DNA from: Solicoccozyma terricola
Lineage: Eukaryota; Basidiomycota; Tremellomycetes; Filobasidiales; Piskurozymaceae
Reading direction: 5' to 3'
Assembly: GCA_001600875.1 (NCBI GenBank)
Contig: BCLD01000014.1
Span: forward strand, 463,475 to 527,474
Length of the DNA stretch: 64,000 bases
Both the position numbers and the translations under genes were made by a program. Shown piece by piece: positions 45,629 through 55,500 of the stretch; the stretch's first letter is position 1, and the number at the start of each line of letters is the position of its first letter. Under the pieces are notes generated by a model. That model was not told where the DNA came from, made no database searches, and saw only the letters and a program-made list of their open reading frames with translations.

Positions 45629-48151
45629 TCAAGGCGACAACCTTTTGGGATCACGAGGGAACAAGGACGCTCTTCGGATGTTGTTGAGCTTGAGGAAGAG
45701 CATGAGTACTCGCTCAAGACCTGTGACATTGTATGAGATTAACGAGAGTCCTGACAGGCAATCCGATCAACTCACCAATACCACCTCCAGCATGAGGAGG
45801 AGCTCCAAGCCTGAAAGCATCAACATATGCCTTCATAGTCTCCGGCTCGATGCCACATTCCTTCATTCGTTGAATGAGGAAATCAGGGTCATGGATACGC
45901 TGAGCGCCTGACAGAATCTCCTCTCCTCGCATGAAGAAGTCATAAGAGTTGGAGAGGGTCTGCATGCAGAGACCGTTAGTGCCGTCAGGTACCATTCCGA
46001 TCCCTCGACGAACTCACAGGGTCCTCCGCGTCTGGCATGGTGTAGAAAGGGCGGATGGCAAGGGGGAACTTGTCAAGGATGAAGTAATCAGTCTTATACT
46101 TCTCCTTGACAAGGCGACCAAGCCACTTCTCATTCTCGGTGCTGTAGAATGCCACAAGCGTACGAGAGGACGTGGCGAGTTAGCCCGAATGCGATCCTCG
46201 TGCGATAGTATCCTCCTACCCACCTTAGGTCATCGGTCTCGCATAACTCCACCCCCTCTGGACCCGTTGCTCCAGCCTCTTTCAACATCCTAATGCCCTC
46301 TGCAAACCTCAACTTCAATGTCTCTGGCAGGTAGACGAACTCATCACAAGGGAATTGTCCGGCAATGACTTCGATCTCATGGCTAAACTCCTTTTTCAAT
46401 CCAGAGAAGATGCTGAGCAAGAGAGAGTCGAGGACTTCCAAGACCTCATGGTAGTGCTCTTCGATAGCCATCTCAAGATCAAGACCAACATATTCAGTCA
46501 AGTGACGATGGGTGTTGGAGTCTTCCGCTCTGAAGACTAGATACCGAGGAGACATATAAACGAAAAAACCATCAACATTTCGCGTTTTGTATATTTATCA
46601 ATGCGCCATCACCTCCACTACTCACCTGGTGCAATCTCATACACCCGCTCCATATCACCAGCAATACACATCTGCTTTGCCAACTGTGGACTCTGGGCGA
46701 GGAAGGCTTGACTCTTGAAGTAAGAGACCTTGAAAACACTGGATCCACTCTCAGTAGCAGATCCTTGAAGCTTTGGAGAGTGGATCTCAATAAAATTGTG
46801 GGAGTTGAGGTGGTCCCTGAACGACTGACAAATACCAGATTGGATCCTGAAGATGGCTTGGTTGACAGGTGTCTGCGACGTGCAAGAAAAGGTTTCCGCG
46901 GTTCGATGAGCAAGCAGATCGAAGAGGATGGATTCGAATAAAAGCTCACTCGGAGATCCATCACTCGGTTGTCCAACCTAGTATCCAACTTGACTCGGGC
47001 AAATTGAGTATCCTCCTGTAGTGGCAAGCGGCGCTGTCAGTGAATGTATATCCCGCGGAAGCCACAACAGCCATAAACTAACCTGAGCGTATTCTGCCTC
47101 TGTCCTCGAAGCCTCATCGACACCGAATGGTAGTCTAGTGGTCACCTCTACGAGAGTGTGGATCTGACCAAGAAGCAAACAGAGAAAAAAAGAAAAAAAC
47201 ATAAAATCGGTATTATCCCGGTTGCCATTGAGAGGGGCACAATATTTACCTTGTATATTGAGATCTCACAATCCTTGATAGTGCAACCTTTGACTTCCGC
47301 AGGTTTGATTACACCTTCAACGAGTACAATGCTTTCCAACTAAAACAATGTTCGCCAAATTATCAGCTTTCTCCGTCTTTCCATCAAATACCACCACCTC
47401 AAGACTCACCGGAATAGAATTCACAAACTTCAACATCTGTTTACTAACCACAGGTCCATCTCCACCTTCAATACCACCAACAACCACGACACCTTGCAGT
47501 GTCATTGTTTGCTGTCTGAGTGTCACGAATGCCATTTTAGCACCTTGAGCTCGAACATTGTGGATTCGAGCTCGGATGACAACGCGCTGTGTAGGAGTGG
47601 ACGGAGTGTTGGGGTTGAGGGTTGGGAAGAGGGTTCGAGGAGTGCCTGATTTTGGTGTGACGGACGAGGGAAAGGTGTTTTAGTGGAAAAGTTGAAGAAA
47701 AGGTGGGGTATGGAGTGTGAAAGCTCACCGGATCGAGTTGAAGATTGAAGAAGTGGCAATTTGCCGTAATTCTCTTTGGCTGGGTCCTGAGATTGACACG
47801 GTACTCCCATCAGCTTGGGCAATTTGAAAAAAAAAAAGGATTCGATCGACATTAGCTCTCCCACTCACATTAGCAGCTTCAGCTTCTTTAGCGGCCTTGG
47901 CTTCAGCTTCCTTCTTCGCTCGTTCAGCTGCTTTAATTGCTTCTAATATCACATAGTCGGAGATCCCACCAACCATCAGTCCTCGGCATGCTTAAAAAGC
48001 CAAAGAAAACCACCAAACACCCACTCTCGGCTTCCTTAGCTCGTCGTTTGATCTCGCCTTTTGATAGCGGTTGGCCGTCTTCGCCTAGCACTGGAGCAGG
48101 CGCAGTGGATTCCACAGGCGCGGTAGTAGCTGGTGACTGTTCTGAAGCCAT
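45629..48151 (-). CDS. DPS1: Cytosolic aspartyl-tRNA synthetase
   Basis: AspRS charges tRNA-Asp with aspartate. The start [15 protein letters not shown] at 48151 leads into a Lys/Ala/Glu-rich helix ([19 protein letters not shown]), the tRNA-binding extension of eukaryotic AspRS. An OB-fold follows ([43 protein letters not shown]). The class II core has motif 1 [23 protein letters not shown], then [21 protein letters not shown]. Motif 2 is [23 protein letters not shown]. The aspartate and ATP pocket is [23 protein letters not shown] and [17 protein letters not shown]. Motif 3 is [26 protein letters not shown], and [12 protein letters not shown] ends the protein. Motif 3 is split by an intron after GGGI. 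All catalytic motifs are intact. It diverges from the Kre9-like gene at 48467. Confidence 0.93.
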
Positions 48152-48466
48152 GATAGAGATGTTATGCGTTGTGTATGGTACGAACTGTAGATGGTACTCG
48201 AGTCAAGGACCTGCCCATACTTCCCTTTCCTATACCTCTTATCAATCTATGACCCGTGTAATTACTACCAATCACCAGAATTACGTGTCATTCGCTTTTG
48301 CTGTGTATGCTTTTTCCTCCGGGGTCCCCAATACGCGACAAAGGACAAAGTCTATCCCTTGACCCGCTCGACGACCTCCCAAAGCACTCGTACTACATTA
48401 ACTGCCACTGCAGCACCCACACTATCCCATCATACATCACCAGAGGAAAGGCACCAACTTATTTCA
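48152..48466. promoter_or_regulatory. Divergent promoter between AspRS and the Kre9-like gene
   Basis: 315 bp with no supported gene. Short open frames on the + strand are not recognisable. Confidence 0.45.
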
Positions 48467-49729
48467 ATGATGCTCGCCAAGTGGTTGATGTTGTTTGGTG
48501 CAGCAGTGCCCATTACACAAGGTGAGTTTGTTCAGACGTGACTGGATGTTTAGACATGACTAGATGATCATGCGGGTGGAGAAAGAGGAATGTGCTTCAT
48601 ATGGTGATATGTCTTGATCGCTGAACTCTTTGCACTCCCCTCCTATCGACCTTCAACTCCTACGCGGATCCCTTCCTTTACGATCCCACTTGGCCTATTC
48701 TCGTCTTTCCACGATTGATAAAAACAATCAGCCCTTGTATTCTGGCCAATCTCGACTCCCTCGGATACCTCTCCATGGGTGATTGGACAACCTAATGCAA
48801 TTACCTGGGAGAGTGGTGGTGGTACCGGTGAGTGTGTTCGAGGAGTTGGCGTCACGGTGTGGAGGAATAGCACGTGGGAAACCGACCGAACATTGAACAT
48901 TGACTTATTTCGGTGGATTGTCTCTACGTACTTTCAGGTATTGACATCTTTGATATTCAACTCCACAACCTCAATAAGAGCGTCATGTAAGTTTCTATTA
49001 CGGCCCATTACCACTTGCCAATTCTCACGTTTTCCTTCTCTCCCAATCCAACCTCCAGGGTCGGATTCCTTGAACTTGCACAACGAGTTCCTATGCGTAA
49101 ATACACAAGTGGGACTTTGAAAGGAAATTACGGAGGACAACTGGCTATTGATTTAGGGGGTAATGCACCGACTGGGTGAGTTTTGCGGAATTGCTGGCAT
49201 TTGCGCGAATGGAACGAGTGAACTCCTCTCAATCAATCACTCATTACAGTGATGGATTTTCACTCATATTCTTGGATACTCAACACGGTCAAGTTTACGC
49301 AAAGGTGAGTTTTGGTTTTCCGGAATCGCGAGTTGTTTTGTTCTTCCGGCATCGAAATCTGACTTAATTCCCACTCCATCTCAGTCTAACAAGTTCTCCA
49401 TCTACCCGGCCGCTCAAGCACCAAGCAACTTCACTACTGCCAGTAAGTAGTGGTCTGTCCCCACATCCTGTGATCATCTTTGACTGATCGACGCAAATTG
49501 TGATGCCAGCTCTACCAGCTGGAACACCTCAAACGACCGTCACTATCACTGATATGCCGAATCCAACACAACAATACATCATCACACTAGACGGTGTCGT
49601 CGCTGTTACGGCTGATACCCCTGTAAGTTACCGGTTTCTTCCCCGGGTTTACACTGAAAATTCATTATCAATCGCCTTGTCCTCTAATAGGCCCAAACGA
49701 TCGTTGGTAATGCTGGGTCCGGCACGTAG
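48467..49729 (+). CDS. Small secreted Kre9/Knh1-type domain protein
   Basis: Exons 48467..48521, 48732..48827, 48938..48986, 49059..49175, 49250..49304, 49385..49442, 49510..49622 and 49691..49729 sum to 582 nt, or 193 residues. The signal peptide MMLAKWLMLFGAAVPITQAL leads to WPISTPSDTSPWVIGQPNAITWESGGGTGIDIFDIQL, the usual opening of the fungal Ig-like domain related to Kre9/Knh1: (P)-x-x-x-x-x-W-x-x-G-x-x-x-x-I-x-W. GTLKGNYGGQLAIDLG and DGFSLIFLDTQHGQVYAKSNKFSI complete it. There is no Ser/Thr stalk and no GPI tail, so the product should be freely secreted. Related proteins act in, or stick to, the cell wall. Six of the eight exons are shorter than 100 nt. Confidence 0.78.
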
Positions 49730-50328
49730 GTGGACCTTTTTGCAAGATATCTCTTGTGGTTGCTATGGGGCTTGTACTCGCAGCATCGATTTGATCTTGG
49801 ATTCTTGACCTCTTGCTTTACTTAACCATCTGTATTTATCCTGCTACAACATCATTTTTTTCAACCGCCACGTTGATGATATGATTATGGACGTTTTTTG
49901 ACCATCTTACTGTTTCTCAACACTTCTGCTATCGCTCATTTCGCCTGTCTTTGGCAGGCTACGAGACCTGGCGTTGGTCCGCGTTAGAACCGTTCCGCTC
50001 GGGAGCAGCATCTCTTCGACTCAATAACGTTGTTGTTGCTATTTGAAGTGAAGATTTCCCAGTGGGGTGGCTAACGGCTTGTAACTCATGAAAGACAGAT
50101 CAGATTTTCAACATGATTTGATAATGAGGGCCAATCTCGCTTTCCATTCGCTCAAGCAATCGGGGGGTCTAAGCAGTGATAGAAAGCCAGAGAGGTCCCA
50201 AGGGTGTCTTTCTGCACTTGAGCATTGCTTAATATACAGACATATGCTCAAGCAGTTGTTCAACATCGTCGTCGTCGCAAGATCAATTTCTTCTCGTGTC
50301 TTTCATACGTCGTAAGGATAATCGTAAT
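49730..50328. other. Intergenic stretch after the Kre9-like gene
   Basis: 599 bp; 3' flank of the Kre9-like gene, no feature recognised. Open frames here have no start context or known domain. Confidence 0.5.
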
Positions 50329-50727
50329 CTATGTAAGGAAAGGGATGGAGGGGTGGAGGGAGGAGGTATTGATCGGGCTGCCTGCGAACTCCAATGTTAC
50401 AGGTGTTCAGTCTCACTGCCTTTCAATCTGCCGATGCGCGGCTACTCACCAAACTTCGCTTTGTTCAGTGTAACAATATGACCGTCGATCACCACGTCCC
50501 GGCGCGGGGTCTCTGTGAAGAGTCCCTTATGGAGTCGGGCAAGATACTGAAGGCTTCCCCGACGCTTGAACCGCCGTTCCATCTCTGTGTGAGGATGCGA
50601 GTCAGGTTCAGATTCTCAATGCGCGATGGAAGGAGAGTATACGGTCTCGACAGACCCCGCTCAAATTGCACCGCTCTCGAAGAGCCTCGAAGCACACGAA
50701 TGGAAGATGACGCAAGCGTTTTGCCAT
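50329..50727 (-). CDS. Possible small spliced gene, 90 residues, unknown
   Basis: Candidate model read by eye: exons 50643..50727, 50450..50584 and 50329..50381, introns 50585..50642 (58 nt, donor gtatac, acceptor cacacag, branch-like cctgact) and 50382..50449 (68 nt, donor gtgagt, acceptor ttcgcag). Exons sum to 273 nt: ATG, 90 codons in all, and stop. An in-frame TGA sits two codons upstream of the ATG. The product would be Arg/Lys-rich (FEALRERCNLSGVCRD, MERRFKRRGSLQYLARLHK, RRDVVIDGHIVTLNKAKFG). I recognise no family. An open spliced frame this short can arise by chance, so treat it as a hypothesis. Confidence 0.33.
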
Positions 50728-51089
50728 TTTTCATACCATTAACCCCGGGCAAGTCTCTACCGGTGTCCACCTGGAACCTCACTCGAGAGTCCTTCCGTTC
50801 CTCCGTGTTTTTTGGTTCCATATAATGATAGACCATAGCGAAGTATTCGCCACGCGTCCAGGAACGCCCCCTTCCAGATCGAATGCACTCGACACTACAC
50901 CGAGCGGATAACCTCGCTCCTAGCTTGGAGGAAACAGTGTGATTCCCCAGACCGTTTTGCTGGTGCTTCTTCCGAGTATATCACCCTGGATCGACAATTC
51001 TGGTGCCGCTGACGAACTCAAGTGAGTTGGCCAAGTAAATCCCGGTCATCGCGCAGGGCACCAACGCTAGCCTCACTCTAGCTGACCTC
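50728..51089. other. Spacer between the candidate small gene and the repeat protein
   Basis: 362 bp; 3' flank of the repeat-protein gene. Nothing recognised. Confidence 0.5.
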
Positions 51090-53185
51090 TCATACTGATT
51101 GACCACACTCCACGGTGTCGTTCCGGCCCTCGAAAAGGCTAAAGTTGACACCACATCCAGGGCTAGCCAGGTTGACACTCACACTCACTGAATTGCCACC
51201 GGAATCATCATCTTCACCTTCCAACCCAACCAAATCCACTCCCCTTAGATCAAAGTCGATCCTATCAACAAGACTCAAATCAACGCCTGTCAAGTCGATA
51301 GCCCCTCCGGGTGTCACAATAACGCCAGTGAGATCGATGCCACCCAGCCTCGCAGAGACTGAGGCGGCAATCGCTGTGTCGCCGATACCACGAATGCCGG
51401 TCGTTACGTCACGTTGTTCCATGATCCCGTCAGGATTGGTTGAACTCCCTGGTTCATCAACATGTCCGGAGCGATTAGCAGATGTGGTCACGCGTTGTGA
51501 AGTGTATTGCTGAGGTGGAGCGTGAGCTAGGGTGAATGTCATTGGGGTTTGATAGGTATTGGGCGTGTCGGAGTCATGGGCCGAGATACCCGACCATGGG
51601 ATACCGAGCCTATTGGGATGATCTTGCATGTAAACGGCTAATGAAGAGGCGAGATTGCTGGTTTGGTCGCCACCAAACAACCGAGGAGGATTCTCGCCAC
51701 CCATATAGCTTGTCTCAAGTGGGGTCCAAGCTAAGACATCCGGTACATCGGTGAGTGTATTGAGTTGATCCTGCACGCGAACAGCTGATGATGAAGAAGG
51801 GTTGTTGATGGTTTGACTATTAGGTGGGCGACCAATCACTGGAGGATGATTTTCGCCACTCGAATGAATCATCTCAAGCGGAGTCCAAGCCAAAAGATCT
51901 GGTCCATCATTGTTCGATGCAGGGATTGTGAATGTATTAGATTGATCTTGAATGGGAACGGCTGACGATGATGAAGCGGCATTGCTGGTTTGAATATAAG
52001 GTAGGCGACCAACCATGGGAGGAACATTTTGCCCAACCGCATGAATCGTCTCAAGTGGAGTCCAAGCCATGAGATCTGGTACGTCATCGTTCGAGAAAGG
52101 GACAGTGAGTGTATTGGGTTGATCCTGTATTGGCACGGCTGATGATGACGAGGCGATATCGCTGATTTGACTATTGGGCAAACCGCCAAACATTGAAGGA
52201 TCGTTGTCGACACCTGCATGGACCATCACTTGGGGAGTCCAACCCATGATATTCCCCATGTCGGTGTTTGATTGTTGTCCACCTACCATGGGAGGAGCAC
52301 TCTCAATACTTGCATGGGCTGTTTCAAGCGGAGTCCAGGCCATGAGTTGAGCTATATCGGTGTTCTGTTCTGGCCAAAGTGGAGACCAAGCCAAGAGATC
52401 CGCTCTATCGGCGGCCGAGCGTCCTTGTAAAGGAGGTCGATCCAAAACCGAAACAAGTTCATAGGATGGAGGAGCAGGTGGAGGGTTGTGAGAGGAGTGA
52501 TGGGACCGATGTTGTTGCTGGATAAATGATGAGAGTGGAGCCGTCGCCGGAGGGTGTGTAGACAACTGTACTTCAGTTGCAGAATTGATATTGTCATACC
52601 GGGAATCTGCCATAGTGACAGGATTTGTGTGTTGCAAAGGTAGTGCAGTACGACTATCGATTGGAGTACCAAGGGGACGATTCTGTTGAGCGTATAGTTG
52701 TTGAGCGCGTTCACGTGCGATAAGTTGTTGATGAGCGAGACTTTGTTGAGTTTGAACTCGAGCTTCGTATCGAGCTGCAAGTCGCAGTATCTCATTCGAT
52801 GATAGCTCCCCCTCATCTAATTCTGTCAGGTACCGAGGAGGACCCTCATCAAGTTGTGCTTGAGCTTCAATTTGATCTTCAAGCCGTTGTAACCTCGCTG
52901 CCGCATTCACCCTCTACAACACTTCACTCAGCGCTCTCTACTGCGTGAAGAAGTAAGAGCCAGCGGCGGGCAGGGTACTTACCGCTTGAGCAGTCGTCGC
53001 TGTATTTCTCAAAGCAGATCTCAACCCACCCATTGTCCTGCCAATTGTGTTACCTGGACCAAAGAGCGAATATGGATACGAATTGTAAACAAACAGCACA
53101 GGCAGACGGAGGATCGGAAGGGGGTCGACTCACCTCCTCTTGGAGCCATTGGCGGTGGGAGTTGTCTGGGTTCACGTTGCTGCAT
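51090..53185 (-). CDS. AWTPLE tandem-repeat protein, uncharacterised
   Basis: Exons 53134..53185, 52983..53053 and 51090..52913 sum to 1947 nt, or 648 residues. The N-terminus MQQREPRQLPPPMAPRGG-NTIGRTMGGLRSALRN leads into a short helix (ARLQRLEDQIEAQAQLDE). The centre holds six copies of a motif (D)(L/I/V)(L/M)(A/G)W(T/S)P. The three best-spaced units are about 60 residues: VPDLMAWTPLETIHAVGQN, GPDLLAWTPLEMIHSSGEN and their partners, each followed by PP(M/V)(V/I)GR and SSSSAVPIQDQ. The C-terminus has repeated DLTGV words (GIDLTGVIVTPGG-AIDLTGVDLSLVD-FDLRGVDLVGL), reminiscent of a short pentapeptide-like run. I see no signal peptide or TM helix. I do not recognise the family; the repeats look like linear binding motifs in a disordered chain. 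Confidence 0.75.
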
Positions 53186-53964
53186 GGTGAACCGAGTAAG
53201 AGAGGAGCTGGTCTGTTGATGTCTGATGCGGCAGAGGAAGCGGATGAAATGGCAGGGGCTTGCTTTTACCAGGGTTCGACTTTGCGGAAGAGGTAGTAAC
53301 CATTCCAAGCCTCGGCGGTCCCGGCGGTCAGGGCGGTCGAGGCGTTTTCCTATTAAATCGACTAATTGATAGGGAATGACGTGTATTCGGTACGCGTTTG
53401 GCCTAGTGGGACATCTGACTCTCAACTTCCACCTCATCCCATCCCATACACATCGACGTACACAACTCACATCATCCTCCAGGTATGTCTCAGCGTACAT
53501 TACAGCCTCATACTCCGTCGAATCTACCTCGAGCTCGCACAACATCCCACACATGACGATTAGAATTGATATCTGCAGAGACCCCGAAACATCTGCCTTC
53601 ACCTCGTATCATTCCAGTCCCTGCACTGGCTCATTGAACTGCTTCGGCATGCCATGAGTTAATGCAGTGGTATTGGGAGGGTGGGAGAGTGGGGTGATTG
53701 GTGGGATTCAGTGAAGACTGTTTACATGATACTTCTGACTTTTTTTTCGTGGATCGAGTGACGAGCACGTACCGGGGGTTGGCATCAGCTGGAGTTCGTT
53801 TGGAGATTTTGACTGACGATCTGGGCATACTATATTGTAATGCAGTACTAGAAGCCAAAAGAATACAAGATTGAGGAAAGCAGGACAACCATCGCACAAC
53901 TTCTATCCTCGGATTTCTCCACCTCATCGGTTTCCCATCTACCCCTTCTTCAGAGACTTTCACC
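53186..53964. other. Divergent region between the repeat protein and SSU72
   Basis: 779 bp. A minus-strand ATG at 53828 opens KISKRTPADANPR up to a plausible donor gtacgt, and another open stretch lies at 53480-53600. I could not join them into one convincing frame. It should be rechecked for a small minus-strand gene; otherwise it is promoter sequence. Confidence 0.4.
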
Positions 53965-55366
53965 ATGTCCCAAGATCCTCGACGATATACCCGCCCACAA
54001 CCTTCCTTTTCCAACAATCAAAAACAAGCACAACAGCAAAATCTTCCAGATCCATACGCAGGCCCAAGTTCAACTCCAGGAGATGCAGGAGGATATAACG
54101 CACAAATGGCTGGTTCAGGTCGTCCAATTGACAGCGGTGGATATCAACAACATGGAAGATATCCAACACCACCCGATGGAGGAAGAAGCTTTCAATCATC
54201 ACCATCGGTATCGCGGGGGTATCAGAATGGTGTAGGAATGTCAGCACAAGTGGTCGATCCTTCATATCCTTCTTCAACAAATCCTCAATGGTCGACTGGT
54301 GTTTCATCAACTGCATTATCGGGTTCATTACAGCCATCTTCTTCGTTTCAAACTGCGACATCAGGTCGATTAAAGGTTGAAGAATCATCACAGATGAATG
54401 GCTCGTCATCGTCTGGGTTGATATCGGCGTCAGAGAATGGGAAGGGACAATCTAGAGTGGGAATGAGGGTCCGACCTTTGTTTTGTGTGGTTTGTGCGAA
54501 TAATCAGGTATGTCTTGCATGTCGGCTTCGTGGGTCGTTGGCGAGGGGCTCAATTGCATTTCTCGTTTTTCCTTTTTCTTTTTTCCTCTTCTGTTTGGCT
54601 TTTCTTTCATCTTGGCAGAATCGATCGATGGAAGCTCATAATGTACTCAAACAAGCGAAATACCGCGTTATTTCATCTGGAACTGGTTCAGCTGTTCGTC
54701 TTCCCGGTCCATCGGTAGATCAGCCGAATGTTTATGCTTTTGGAACTCCATACGAAGACATGTATCAGGAGTTGTCGAGCAAAGACATGCGATTGTGAGT
54801 TTTTCTTTCCTTTTGATTCCTCTGTTCGCTCTCGCGCATGTCAAGAGCTGATAGATTACGGCGACTCCCGTCAGATATACAAACAATGGCTTGTTGAAGA
54901 TGCTGGATCGGAATAGAAGACTGAAAAAGGCGCCAGAGAAATGGCAAGAGATGAAAAATGTGTTGGCAGATGTGGTTATCACTTTTGAAGAGCGATGTTT
55001 TGATTCGGTTTGTGATGGTGCGTTGCGCTTTCAAATTCTTTTCTGCCTTCCGTCGAATAGCTCACGTTATGGTTGGACACATCTCAGACTTGCTTAATCG
55101 TGGTGGACAGCTCAATAAGACGGTTCATGTTATCAACGTTGAGACCAAGGATAACCCTGAGGAAGCGTCGATTGCAGGGAAGGCGATCTTGGATCTAGCT
55201 GCAGCGGTCAGTAGACAGTTTTGGACTTGCACAACTTCCCTCTGATCTTTTCCGCTGCTTCCAGATCGAAAACTCAGACGACCTCGACGCCGACATTGAC
55301 GAGATACTGCAAACTCAGCAAGAGCGACATCCGCATTCGCTACTGCATACGGTAGCATTTTGTTAG
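53965..55366 (+). CDS. SSU72: SSU72 RNA polymerase II CTD phosphatase with a long N-terminal extension
   Basis: Exons 53965..54507, 54619..54794, 54875..55017, 55088..55206 and 55265..55366 sum to 1083 nt, or 360 residues. Ssu72 removes phosphate from Ser5/Ser7 of the pol II CTD and acts in 3'-end formation. The phosphatase loop [16 protein letters not shown] contains C-x5-R-S (Cys 177). It is followed by [69 protein letters not shown] and the closing [25 protein letters not shown]. The first 170 residues or so are a disordered Gln/Ser/Pro/Gly extension; Ssu72 is normally about 200 residues. Intron 1 cuts the catalytic loop between Gln and Asn-Arg. It converges with the PPR gene 134 bp downstream. 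Confidence 0.93.
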
Positions 55367-55500
55367 AATGAATTCGTGAATGACATGACATGATGTATGA
55401 CATGATGTATGGATTGTGATGACAAAGATATCATTGCTGTCTCATGTTCTCGCGTACTTCTCCATTAACGGGGTGTCCCTCGGTCTCCCTGCTTCCCCTC

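Noticed and set aside
53330..53828. Possible small minus-strand gene starting MPRSSVKISKRTPADANPR
   Set aside because: No set of GT-AG introns gave one convincing continuous frame to a stop; left as an unresolved interval.
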